Positions 10,141-20,392 of a DNA stretch of 64,000 nt are shown in pieces. Each line of letters starts with the position of its first letter. Position 1 is the first letter of the stretch. Below the pieces are notes generated by a model. It made no database searches. It was not told where the DNA came from and worked only from the letters and a program-made list of their open reading frames with translations. Source of the stretch: Pythium myriotylum (lineage: Eukaryota > Oomycota > Peronosporomycetes > Pythiales > Pythiaceae); assembly GCA_023091665.1 (NCBI GenBank), contig JALJCQ010000026.1, forward strand, positions 372,001 to 436,000. The letters are read 5' to 3'. The position numbers were made by a program, and so were the translations under genes.

Positions 10141-12128
10141 TTTGTCGACAAAGCATTATCTCGGATGCTGTCCACTGTCTCCATATCTAACTGACTCGTT
10201 GCATCTGGCGTGCTCAGCGAAGTTGAGCGCGAGTAAAGCTGCTGAGAAACTTGACATTCAATTTAGGACTCGCCATATCCCAAGTTCATGCTGGGTAAAT
10301 CGGCCGTGTCCCTGGAAAGACAGCCATGTCGTGGTCGACGGAAAGAGCTCTCTTTCATACTGCAGCATCCAAGAATCCGCGGCGGGGCATCTCCATCCGT
10401 GAGCTTGATGGTACGAACTCTCCGTTTACTTAGTAATTCAGTCTGAAGCAAGCGATGCAATCGTACCGTGGTGTCGGTGGCTTTTCCGCATGCCGGAGAG
10501 ATGAGATACAAGCTCTACGACGGCCTACCAAGTCAGATCCACATCGAGAAGCAGTCAAGCCGGCGTTTAAGCCATCTGAACATTCCACTCAACCGGTGCC
10601 CTCGAAACTCGACAACGTGAACCACTGAGGCACACAATCGCTCATGCCGGGGACGCTGTGCGACTTGGGAACGGTTAAAGCAGCAAATCCGTTCCGATCT
10701 CCATGTGGTTGGTTCTTCAACGTGATGCCGACAGAAGGTTGACCAGGCTGATGAGTTTTGTTAAAATAGTACCTCTTAGACTCGGGTATCGTTCCTCGTG
10801 TAGGAGCTCGATGTCACGTTGACCAGGCCACACGAACGATCGTCTACGTTAGCACCACGTGTTGCACTTGATGCTGGGCGCACGTCAGATGGCGCTTGTT
10901 GATGGGTGCCGTCCAAGTGTGACGGCATTGAGGGTCGATGGCGTCAGCACGTCACTTGCGCCCATTATGCAAGCCGACTTGGCTCAAGCATCAACAAGAA
11001 GCCAGCTCAAATTCACCATCAGATTCAGAGGAATGTCTCGCCGAGACGTAAACAAGTCTCTGGAGCCATCCACCGAGATCGAAATCTGCGTTCTGAGCGG
11101 AGCCTCCCGATCCCAGGCACTCGCTCTGTCTGAGGCTTGGAGTCGAGTCAGCAAGTCGGCTGAGCTGGCTTGAAGTAAATGGGGACTGACTGATGAGAAC
11201 TTGACGGTTTCGCCATCACTTGTTGCGCTGACGATGAAGACAGTCCACCACAAGCTCATACTGGTCTTTCCTCAAGAGTCGTACTCATTGACTGGAGGTT
11301 GGCTCGAACTGTATCTGGGGTCCCCACAGAACGGAGGAATCAAGTCGAGGGAAACGGTCCCACCCGAATCCACTTTCGAAGGGCGGATGTTTTCGTCCGT
11401 CTGTGATTGAAGCAAAGACTCGCTGCACTAACTTTAGTCCTCAACCGAGAACCACACATCACAGACGTGAGAATCAGCGTCCTCAACCATTCGAAACTTC
11501 GGGTCTTGAAAGAGTACAGTGCTGTCCCTCACCACACATCATGCGTTGCATCATCTCCACATCCTGGTTTAGTGCACGATTGGACCAATCTCAACGTGCA
11601 TCCAATCCCACTGATCGAGAAGAATCGGCTACAGTATGGCTGTTCCCATCACAGTTGAAACTCCTCGACGTTCTCTTCATCCACGACCAGGACGAGTTGC
11701 GTCCGCGCAGCGCAATGGACTCCAGACGTTTGTGGCAGTGGTGCGAACAATCCAATGCTTCGCAACCCGGTCAGTGTAGGGCTGACTGCCTCGGGAAGTG
11801 GTCACTGTCAACACTGAGAATCCAGAAGAGTACGTTGGACCGGCCGCACCCATGCTGTTTTGGCGGAGCCTCACACGAGAGTCTATCCAATTTGTCTTGT
11901 GAAAGCAATTTCGCAGCGAGGCATCTGATCACCAGAGTCGCTGAGGTGGACCCTCGACTATCCACAGGTGGGACTTGATCACCATGTCAAAGACTTGGCG
12001 ATTGGCGGTAGAGAGGGCGCATAGCCGTTCTCTGCACCATCGAGATTCCTCCAAAATTATCCATCTCGTAATCGCTTGCACATTATGCACGATCGGCTCG
12101 CTCTCTGAAATCTGTACGGAGACTTTCC

Positions 12129-12142
12129 CCATTTCCCAATCT
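12129..12142 (+). promoter_or_regulatory. Inr/FPR-like core promoter of member 4
   Basis: CCATTTCCCAATCT fits Inr plus FPR with one clear deviation. It lies 44 nt before the ATG at 12186. Confidence 0.6.
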
Positions 12143-12185
12143 ACTACCGACAGCGTACTGCGGTGCCGGTCTCCAACCGAAAGCC

Positions 12186-13871
12186 ATGGCACCTCCTCTC
12201 GAGACTGCGCCGTATATGCGGCAGCCTCTCGCACCACACCAGTGCCAGGCCTATGAGACGCTCGCTGGCTCGATCGTCCAGCGCACCGTCGAGCAATACG
12301 CCAAGCACGTGCGCAATGGCCCCATTGACAAGTCCGTGGACCTCAACTCCTGGAAGCTTGTCAAGAGCCGTGAGAGCATTAAAATTTACAAGTCTCGCGA
12401 TCGACTGCAACCCAATGTCTTCATCGAACCGCTGGCAGACGCGGCTCCACGCATCGGGCTCACCCGATGGGCCCCCCACTCGACGCTGCTCTGTGTCGGT
12501 ACACTCCAAGGATCAATTGAGGACGCGATGTACGGCTCAGTGACGCCAACCCAGCTGGCTATGGCCACGCGATCGGCTATCATCCACGACGAGTTCATCT
12601 ACCACCGGGTGCTGCAAGATATTCGTCTACCAACTGTCGACGAACCTTTCCAGTACGTCGGTCTCAAGTGGGGCATGCGTTCGTCGAAGGTTGCGTCGAT
12701 CGTAAAGGCCCGCGATCTGGTATACGTGGAGGCGACGGGCTTCACCACGATGTCTCATGAGGGACGAGATGAGCGCGTCGGATACATGGTCTACCACTCG
12801 GTCGATCCGTCTGAGGTCGTGTCCACTGTCTCGAAGTCAGCAATTCGGGCTCTGTATTCCATGTGTGCTCTCTTCCGTCAGAAGGCTGCTGGTGTCGTTG
12901 AGCTTTACATCACGCTCACATCGGATCCTGGTGGAAGCTTGCCGCCCAAGCTCGCGGCTCTCTCGGCGGCCAATGCGCTTATCGCAGCCTCTGGTGTCAT
13001 GGAGTGTGCATTGAGCAAGAAACTCGCCCATCAAATCAAGGCCAAGGAGGACGATATCGACCGATCCACTCGTGTTGCTGTCGCCAAGATCCGTGGGTCG
13101 AACTGGTACTGTCTCCAGTGCGCGCGAAGCCTCTCGACGTTCAATTCATTGAACGCATGCCAAGTTTGCTCATCTACTGTTTGCTCGCGTTGCATCTCCT
13201 CCCGCAAGCTCGTAGTTGAGAATGGCACAGGCGGCGTCACTCTGGCTACCTTTGACGTCTGCAATGGCTGCGTAACGAACACACGCAAGACAGACTCTAC
13301 TAAGGCCGCGCTGGAGGAGTTTGTACTGGAGCAGGCGCAATGCTCCAACCCATCGAACAACTGGAATGAGGCTACTGTGGCATTCACTTCGACCTCTTCT
13401 ACACATCAAAGCTCGCCGACCCTTGTTCCCGACGGACCGCTTAGTTACATCTCATCGAGCGTCGGAACTCCAGACGATGGCGATCTCCTTGAGCGAACGT
13501 ACTTTCGTCCCCCAAGACACCACGCGTCGCTGGACTCGATGCGTACTGTTCATTCTCTTGATTTGATGGAGTCGAGCCGCTCGTACTCTTTGCCCGAGTG
13601 GGATGTCGACGCTCGGGAGTCCGACAAGCTCAAGCCGGAGGACCTGGAAGACGACGGGATCGAGACGATTAAGCCAGTGCCTGTACGTGAGAACCCGCGC
13701 GAGCTCCTTCTACGGCAAATGAATGAGCTTCGCATCCAAGCGGAGAGGACATACAACTACACAAAGCAACAGTCGTTGTCTTTCCAGCAATCTCCGGTGG
13801 AAGATGACTTGATTGCACGCCATGCCAAGCGAGCTCTCTCTCGGAGTGCACCATCGGGTGCGTTCGTATAA
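12186..13871 (+). CDS. START/FYVE-like protein, member 4
   Basis: A 561-aa intronless gene, and a good reference copy because every family box is intact. It begins MAPPLETAPYMRQPLAPHQC. The START-like region has KSRESIKIYKSRD, GTLQGSIEDAMYGSVTPTQ, GLKWGMRSSKVASIV, RDLVYVEATGF, ERVGYMVYHSV, SDPGG and SKKLAH. The FYVE-like finger is at about 308-361 (CLQC, CQVC, CSRC, CNGC), with no His at the place of RRHHCR. The tail has TYFRPPRHH, linking it to members 2 and 3. The C-terminal box is ETIKPVPVREN, LLLRQMNELRIQAERTYNYT. It is subfamily A. Confidence 0.95.
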   Translation: MAPPLETAPYMRQPLAPHQCQAYETLAGSIVQRTVEQYAKHVRNGPIDKSVDLNSWKLVKSRESIKIYKSRDRLQPNVFIEPLADAAPRIGLTRWAPHSTLLCVGTLQGSIEDAMYGSVTPTQLAMATRSAIIHDEFIYHRVLQDIRLPTVDEPFQYVGLKWGMRSSKVASIVKARDLVYVEATGFTTMSHEGRDERVGYMVYHSVDPSEVVSTVSKSAIRALYSMCALFRQKAAGVVELYITLTSDPGGSLPPKLAALSAANALIAASGVMECALSKKLAHQIKAKEDDIDRSTRVAVAKIRGSNWYCLQCARSLSTFNSLNACQVCSSTVCSRCISSRKLVVENGTGGVTLATFDVCNGCVTNTRKTDSTKAALEEFVLEQAQCSNPSNNWNEATVAFTSTSSTHQSSPTLVPDGPLSYISSSVGTPDDGDLLERTYFRPPRHHASLDSMRTVHSLDLMESSRSYSLPEWDVDARESDKLKPEDLEDDGIETIKPVPVRENPRELLLRQMNELRIQAERTYNYTKQQSLSFQQSPVEDDLIARHAKRALSRSAPSGAFV

Positions 13872-15025
13872 CTTAGGACCCAACCATTATTTATTCTGAA
13901 TGCCTACGCAGACATCTTCAACCCACTCACTAGCATCCACGTCGTTGTCCCACTAGCACCTAGATAAATGCGGCAGCGATCCTTTGGCCGTGCTTCTTGC
14001 TTCAAAGAACCTCCGATCGCCCTGTATGAACGGAAGCTTCTTCAAGAAACCCCCACGGATAGAATGCATCTTGCAGATCCACGCCTCTTGATTCAAATGA
14101 GATAGACTCTGCTTCAAAAAGTCCAAAGTATCCCTTCAACCAGACCGTGCGATCGCCATGTGCGTATAGCCACGAAGTGGTCTCGCCTCCTTGCGTATCC
14201 ACAATGTCGGACAACGCTGCCGTGAAAGCAGTCGTCAAGACATGACGGAGCCAGCGTAGCGTTCACGACTCGGCCACACAGCCGGACCTTTTTCCCGGCT
14301 TCACCCATGAAACCCTCCTGCTGGCTCGTCACAGGCTGTCAATGTCTGGTTTGGAGAAGAGGGCGAGGTCGCGTCCGACCATGTCGATCGTCAAGGGAGC
14401 CCTTACATGACTCTCATCAACGATCGCGTCGTTTCGCAATCGGACTATAGCGAATATAAATATCTTACATCAGTAGAAGAAGGCAACTTTGGTCTCCATG
14501 CGATGAGTTTTGGAAAGGCGAGGTGACGTGATGTGCACAGTTTGATCCGCAGCACGGCTCTGTCTCTCGCGTGGCGCGTATGGTTCGTCCATCACGTTCT
14601 CAGCGCGTCCATCATCATCAACGACACGGAGCGGCAATTGCACACGGGTGCCCACCCACCAGGCGGCGCGCGGTGCCACGCAGGTAACAGACGCCGCTTG
14701 TGGAGTGACTGCAGCTTTTGTGGAGACCGACCCCCCCACCGAACGCGTTGCGTGGGTGTCCACACCGCGTCACCGGGCTGACCGGAGGCACTGTCGCTGT
14801 ACTAATGCGCAGAAGTTACGGTGCCCCACAGGTTGGCCTCGCGCTTTTTGTGGCCGAGATTCGGACCACCAGATGTGGCTGTCCACATAGTCGTGAGAAG
14901 CATCGGTCAGGGAGCATCACGTCGCAAAACCAACCGCAGTTTCCGAAGAACGTCCTCGGCTCTGCGACCTCAGTTATCCATGAGCCGCGGTTCGTGAAAG
15001 GTTCCGTCGCCTCAAGGAATTCAGG
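13872..15025. other. 1.15-kb intergenic region
   Basis: I see no recognisable gene, relic or element. Short frames on both strands, for example at 14002-14238 on the - strand, match nothing known to me. Confidence 0.5.
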
Positions 15026-15039
15026 CCATTTAGCAAACT
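15026..15039 (+). promoter_or_regulatory. Inr/FPR-like core promoter of member 5
   Basis: CCATTTAGCAAACT is a partial match to Inr plus FPR. It lies 13 nt before the ATG at 15052, which supports the short N-terminus of this copy. Confidence 0.5.
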
Positions 15040-15051
15040 GCCCGAAAGGTC

Positions 15052-16569
15052 ATGCGCCTCCGTGAGGAGATCTCGCCGGACCAATGCCGCGCGTATGAAC
15101 AGATCGCCTTGGGCGTCGTGCACAAAACAGTCTCGGAGTACGGCAACCAGATCCGTAAGCCTGTGGCCGAACGCCGAATCGATACAAATACTTGGAAGCT
15201 GGCCAAGACTCGAGACAACATCAAGATCTACAAGGCGACGGATCCGCTGCAGAACCGAATATCCGTGGACGCTGTTCCTGGAGCTCAAGCGCTTCAATGG
15301 GCGCCGGCTACATCGCTCCTGTGTATAGGCTCGCTGGTGGGGTCGCTCGAAGACGCGATGTACGGCGCCGCGACTCCGACAGAATTCGATATGGCGACAC
15401 GGTCGCTTTTGATCCAGGACGAGTTCATCGAGCATCGTGTCTTGAAGGATATTCGACTCCCGACGGTAGAAAAACCTTTCCAGTACGTCGGTCTCAAGTG
15501 GGCGCTTCGTCGATCCAGATTAGCGTCGATCGTTAAGCCTCGAGATGTCGTGTATGTCGAGGCATCTGGGTACCTCAACATGCCTCGTCGCGGTGGATTC
15601 GAGCGTATCGGCTATACTGTCTGTCACTCGGTCAACGTACCAGGCTTCACCAATACCAACCCGAAAGGACCCGTGCGAGCATACTGGACCATGTGCTCGA
15701 TTTTTCGACAAAAGCCCCGCGGAATCATTGATGTGTACATTACACTCAGTTCAGATCCAGGAGGGAACTTACCACCAAAAATTGCCGCGGCGTCCGCTGC
15801 TGGGGCTCTTATCGCGGCCTCGGGTGTCATGGAGTGTTCTTTGAGCAAGAAACTGGCATGGCTTCTTGCCCGACGAGACGCATCAATGCCGCAAGGAGCT
15901 CACTTTCACACTGTCGAGTTGCAAAGCTCGGAAATGGGCTGCACGCAGTGTTCACGCAAACTATCCTCATTCAGCTCTCTTCAGTTCTGTCGTGTATGTC
16001 GGTCGAGCGTTTGCTCGAGGTGTGTCACAACTCGCAAGATTATCTTCGGTAATCAGCCAAGTAATCTTCTGCCAACCACGGTTCTCGTATGCACTGGATG
16101 TACGAACAAGGCCCATCGTGGTGTCAAAGCGTCGCGAATTGTGATCGAGGCCATGGAAGTTGAGAGCTGCGAGTCGCACGAATCAGACCTCGAAGACCCC
16201 GAGTGGGATACCAGGTCGACAGCTTCGTCCGACATGATCGAGCCATTGAACAGTGCGACATCTCCCATCGTTGCGAACGACGAAGAACTCGATAAAGAGG
16301 ATCAATTGACCCCCAACCATGCATCACTTGAAGATATTCTAGGTCTTCGTGAGTCAGGGGAACTCGGCAACCTCGAAGCAGAGCTCTTCCAGCCCATTCG
16401 TCTCAAGGAAGACCCGAGGCAGCGACTGCTGCGGAGGATGACACAGATGCGAGTGCGGGCTGAGCAATCTTTCGACGAGACGGTCCGCCAGTCAGAAGTG
16501 CTGCAGGCCGACGCCCGGATAACGATAGGACGGTCGACCTCGGTGAGCGGACAAGGCGTTTGGTTATAA
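15052..16569 (+). CDS. START/FYVE-like protein, member 5
   Basis: A 505-aa intronless gene with a very short leader: MRLREEISPDQCRAYE begins almost at the conserved segment. START-like boxes are KTRDNIKIYKATD, GSLVGSLEDAMYGAATPTE, GLKWALRRSRLASIV, RDVVYVEASGY, ERIGYTVCHSV, SDPGG and SKKLAW. The FYVE-like finger is at about 295-347 (CTQC, CRVC, CSRC, CTGC). The tail is acidic. The C-terminal box reads LFQPIRLKED, LLRRMTQMRVRAEQSFDET, where the usual TYxxT has become SFDET. It is subfamily A, intact. Confidence 0.93.
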   Translation: MRLREEISPDQCRAYEQIALGVVHKTVSEYGNQIRKPVAERRIDTNTWKLAKTRDNIKIYKATDPLQNRISVDAVPGAQALQWAPATSLLCIGSLVGSLEDAMYGAATPTEFDMATRSLLIQDEFIEHRVLKDIRLPTVEKPFQYVGLKWALRRSRLASIVKPRDVVYVEASGYLNMPRRGGFERIGYTVCHSVNVPGFTNTNPKGPVRAYWTMCSIFRQKPRGIIDVYITLSSDPGGNLPPKIAAASAAGALIAASGVMECSLSKKLAWLLARRDASMPQGAHFHTVELQSSEMGCTQCSRKLSSFSSLQFCRVCRSSVCSRCVTTRKIIFGNQPSNLLPTTVLVCTGCTNKAHRGVKASRIVIEAMEVESCESHESDLEDPEWDTRSTASSDMIEPLNSATSPIVANDEELDKEDQLTPNHASLEDILGLRESGELGNLEAELFQPIRLKEDPRQRLLRRMTQMRVRAEQSFDETVRQSEVLQADARITIGRSTSVSGQGVWL

Positions 16570-17703
16570 TCAATCCTACGAAAATCAATTCCGACCTTTT
16601 CTGATTGGACTTCACGAAGATTCCTTTTTGGGGAAGACTGGCCACGTCTATTTCAACGACGGGTGAAAGTTTGAAAATGCAAGCTCGCAACCCTTGGTTA
16701 TGAAAGCGGCAACAAGAACTGTTTGTGGTGGTGGCTATGTCGTCTGATCGTAAACACTCATCCGGGCTCATTACTCAAGCGTTCCCTCCTCATGTGGCGG
16801 CCAAGTACGGTACAGAGCTCAACGTTTCAACACGCGTTCGTATCGACGCCAAGCTGTCCCGGCGCGAGTCTTCGTCGGCACGGAGGCCAGGGTGGGGTCG
16901 GTTATCCAACCGTCGCGTGCTGACATTGCCAGACATCGCCCTGTCAGCAAGCCGGTGATCCGCAATGAGACCGAACACTTCTTGAATGACGACAGAAAAC
17001 CCGCGTTGAGCTCTTGCGTGCGACGATGTAGTAGTGCGCGAAGAGTCCGAGACCAAGGCGAACACCAGGACAAGCTCACCGAACGTGGTGAACCCACACT
17101 GTTCCCAACAGAGGTGGACTGGCAGACGCAGAGTCCGGTTCGTCTCTGTCAAAATGCGAGTAATCGTTCGATATTGGAGCATTGTGGTAGGGATAATTCC
17201 CTAGTCAGCATATGCAAGCGCCACGGCCCGTGTGCTTACTTCGTTACAGCTTCTCCCAGCTCACGCGGACTTCCGGATCGCTTGGCTGAGAAGCTTGGAA
17301 CTTCCCGAAGTCCGCGATCCTATGTGACGATGCAGGTTTCGGAGGGGGAAGAGTCGACTTCTACGTTGATCAGCAGACCGGACTGACAATGAGACTGGAT
17401 GTCCCAATGCAATTCCCATGGTGAGGTAACGCAGCACTCCGACTCGTCTGCTAAATAGAGACTTATCCATGGCCCGTCTTGCAAGTCGTCCCGCTCCTAT
17501 ATCAGTCAAACTCTACTGCGAGACTACTCTTCGGAAACCCTATTCCAAGTCTCAGTGAGCGCGCAGGGCTGTATAATCACCGCTCACCGAATGCGGGTCA
17601 ATCTTCAGACGGGCAGACCCCGGTCTGGCGTGGCGGCCGCTGAAATCATCCACCGCTTAGTACCCAGGGCCAACGCCAGAAGAGATTATTCCTCGTGGAG
17701 CAC
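16570..17703. other. 1.1-kb intergenic region
   Basis: It holds two overlapping open frames of 130-164 codons (16790-17182 on - and 16892-17386 on +). Neither carries a recognised domain, and the pair look like GC-driven chance frames. No repeat or relic was identified. Confidence 0.5.
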
Positions 17704-19263
17704 ATGACGGTTCCAGCTCCGCGATTACTCGAGCCGCTCCCAGCGGATCGATGCCGCGAATATGAAGAAATCGCGATGGCAGTCCTGCAACAGGCAATGT
17801 CACAGTACGTTGAGCACACCCGACACAATCACCATGTCGACAAGATGTTCTGGAAGGTGATCAAGGCTCGCGAGGACATCAAGATCTATAGTGCACGAGA
17901 TCGACCTGTCAATTGCTTCCCATCCCTTCGTGGGCGCAAACATGCAGAATGGCAGCCAGTGTCATCACTACTGTGCGTTGGTCGACTCCCCGGTACAGTT
18001 GAAGACGCGCTTTACGGTACTTCCACGCCGACCGAGCTCGCTATGGCCACGCGGTCGATGCTAATCCAGGACGAGTTCACCCATCATCGCGTTCTCCAAA
18101 ACATCAAGCTTCCGAGCGTTGACGAGCCATTTCAACACGTTGGTCTGAAATGGGCAAAGCGATCTTCCCGCGTATCATCAATAGTGAAAGCCCGTGACCT
18201 TGTCTACGTGGAAGCCTCGGGTTATCTCGACATCACACGAGACGGTGTCCGTGACCGAGTAGGGTACATGGTCTGCCATTCGGTGGAGATCCCGGAGCTG
18301 TCACAACCATCCGGTAATCAAGTCATCCGAGGTCGTATGTCTCTGTGTTCGATCTTCAGCCAGAAGGCCTCCGATCGTGTGGATGCGTTCGCGACACTAT
18401 TCTCAAATCCTGGAGGCAGTCTCCCACCCAAACTCTCCGCCATCTCCGGCGCAAACGCACTAGTTGCTGGTGCCAGCGTGATGCAGTGTGCACTCCGAAA
18501 AAAACTTGTGTGGCTTCTGACTCGTAAGAGCGAAGAGATCGTCAAGGATGAAGTCGTCGTGGTTAAAGTCAGGGGTGCGAACTGGTGCTGTCTCCAGTGC
18601 ATGCGGGGTTTGTCTTCTTTCAGCTCACTGAGTGCGTGCGAAATTTGTCACTCGACCTTTTGTTCACGTTGTATCTCGACTCAGAGACTCGCTATCGGAT
18701 CTACACCCGAAGAACTTGTGGAGCGGTCCGTCAAAGTATGCGTGGGGTGTCTGTCCAAAGCTATGTGGAAGGTGGATAGCAAAGAGGCTGCCATGGAGGA
18801 ATTCGTGCTCGACTCCCATACTCCTTGTCGGAGGCGAGCTGTATCTTTCCTAGCACCCGACTGGGAAGACAGGGTCGTAGAATTTGCTCAAACAGCATCA
18901 ACAGCAGTGAGCTCTCCGGTATTTCGCCTATCGAAGTCGAAGGTCGACTGCATCGACACACCCGCGGAGACATCGACTGAATCGGACTTGATGCTTCTAG
19001 ATAGGAGCCGCGTCGAAGTGCCATCAGACCACGAGTATTCGGAAATTGAGGATGAATCCGACGAGGAATTCCAGGAGGATTATGACAGCGATGTTGAGCT
19101 TATCACACCGGTGCGTGTGCCAAACGACGATAGAGTGCAACTTCTGCAACGGATGGCGAGACTTAACGAACAAGCCGAGATGACGTATCGCTATACCAAA
19201 ACGCAGGCACTACACTTGCACAGCTTACATGTCGACACCACATCAGAGGAAAGTGATAAATGA
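17704..19263 (+). CDS. START/FYVE-like protein, member 6
   Basis: A 519-aa intronless gene. The first in-frame ATG is at 17704 (MTVPAPRLLEPLPADRCREYE); an upstream GTG at 17695 is not used as a start here. START-like boxes are KAREDIKIYSARD, GRLPGTVEDALYGTSTPTE, GLKWAKRSSRVSSIV, RDLVYVEASGY and DRVGYMVCHSV. SDPGG is replaced by SNPGG. The FYVE-like finger is at about 294-346 (CLQC, CEIC, CSRC, CVGC). The tail has DWED, EFAQTAST and SSPVF, shared only with member 7, then a long acidic run. The C-terminal box is ELITPVRVPND, LLQRMARLNEQAEMTYRYT. It probably arose with member 7 by local duplication. Confidence 0.94.
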   Translation: MTVPAPRLLEPLPADRCREYEEIAMAVLQQAMSQYVEHTRHNHHVDKMFWKVIKAREDIKIYSARDRPVNCFPSLRGRKHAEWQPVSSLLCVGRLPGTVEDALYGTSTPTELAMATRSMLIQDEFTHHRVLQNIKLPSVDEPFQHVGLKWAKRSSRVSSIVKARDLVYVEASGYLDITRDGVRDRVGYMVCHSVEIPELSQPSGNQVIRGRMSLCSIFSQKASDRVDAFATLFSNPGGSLPPKLSAISGANALVAGASVMQCALRKKLVWLLTRKSEEIVKDEVVVVKVRGANWCCLQCMRGLSSFSSLSACEICHSTFCSRCISTQRLAIGSTPEELVERSVKVCVGCLSKAMWKVDSKEAAMEEFVLDSHTPCRRRAVSFLAPDWEDRVVEFAQTASTAVSSPVFRLSKSKVDCIDTPAETSTESDLMLLDRSRVEVPSDHEYSEIEDESDEEFQEDYDSDVELITPVRVPNDDRVQLLQRMARLNEQAEMTYRYTKTQALHLHSLHVDTTSEESDK

Positions 19264-20331
19264 GACTTTCACAAAGTGACCACCCTTCTGATTCTGTTAT
19301 CAACGATGGTGACCATTCGTTATTCGATTTACAAGCAATGTAGCCATGTAGGGATCCATTGTGGGCAGTAACACTGGAAAGGGCTGGTGACGCCAGCCTC
19401 CACGTCGCTTGGTCGCCGTAAGAGTATGATGCCCAAGCTCCTTCCTTCCATAAAAGACTCTGGCTCTGTTGGAGAGACAGAGTGACGCACTAGGCCCAGC
19501 CCGGCCTTTTTAACCAGGAAAGGCCGACTCGAAAAGGGGTCCACAAGTCAGAGTACCACGCCGATGCATTGCTTTCTAAACAAACAGTTGTCTCGCTGGA
19601 CCTTACGCCCACAACACCGTGTCCACGGAAACTGTAAACTTGATGCGAAGACGTGAGCAAGCGTTACCCGTCCACGCGAAAGCGAGGAACTCGGCATAGA
19701 GATCCAGACTTACTGATCGCGACGTCGGGTGCATATCAGCTAACCCTATGGGCAGTATCCCACTGGACAGTTCTCGATACCTTGGGATATAGAGCAGTAT
19801 TGCTGGTCGTGGAAACATGACCTCGTAGAAGAGCCTCACGACTACTGGACCAAAACAAGAAATCTGCACATATGTGGTGCCGATCAAACAGACTATGACG
19901 TCAAATCCCAGTGGTACCCAGCACAATTTGCGTCTAGCGCTCAGGTACGCAATGATAGGTTTGCTTGGGCGCCGTCCAGAGGTTTGCGCTGGTGCGAATC
20001 GACAGTGGAACGATTGCTAGACCTCTAATTGTGGTCTTATCGGGTACCCTCTCGCCACCACGTGTTGTCAGGTATCCCCAAGATGTACGTGGACAAAGCA
20101 GAGTCGTAACAGAATGAGGCAGTCGTCTCCGCTTGACAAGCAAACCAAGGTGACTCTTCTGCTTCTAGTTGAGAACGGTCTGCGAAGGAGGCCACCACAA
20201 TCTTGTGCGACACTGCGAAGCTATAGACCTCATGGAAGCAAACCCTATCGCAGTGAGCAGCACATCAGTCACCTGATGTCTAGTCACAGCTCACAACCAA
20301 ACAGGGGACTTCGCTGGCACACCAGCATAAA
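19264..20331. other. 1.1-kb intergenic region
   Basis: Nothing recognisable was found. The longest frame (19603-19926, - strand) has no known motif. Confidence 0.5.
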
Positions 20332-20348
20332 GCTCATATTCTTTTTTT
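20332..20348 (+). promoter_or_regulatory. Inr/FPR-like core promoter of member 7
   Basis: GCTCATATTCTTTTTTT matches the 5' half of the consensus (GCTCAT) and the T-rich end, but lacks the CA of the FPR. It lies 45 nt before the ATG at 20393. Confidence 0.5.
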
Positions 20349-20392
20349 CACCGGCCATTTCTTGAAAGTGTGGTTCTTCTGCAATTTTTCCG

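Larger units (their letters stand above)
9266..12128. other. 2.9-kb intergenic region
   Basis: No gene is recognised. It holds two hairpin-forming inverted repeats (9824-9870 and 10077-10140) and a 12-bp direct repeat GCTCAGCCCTGA at 9681 and 9781. The longest open frame (11403-11978) lacks family motifs and a promoter-like element. Faint family-like words near 11690 and 11830 were judged too weak to call a relic. Confidence 0.55.

Noticed and set aside
11403..11978. 191-codon frame and faint family-like words near 11690 and 11830
   Set aside because: Matches were only a few residues long and not colinear, so they cannot be told from chance.
16790..17386. Overlapping frames of 130 (-) and 164 (+) codons
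   Set aside because: Neither has a recognisable domain; mutual overlap suggests chance frames.
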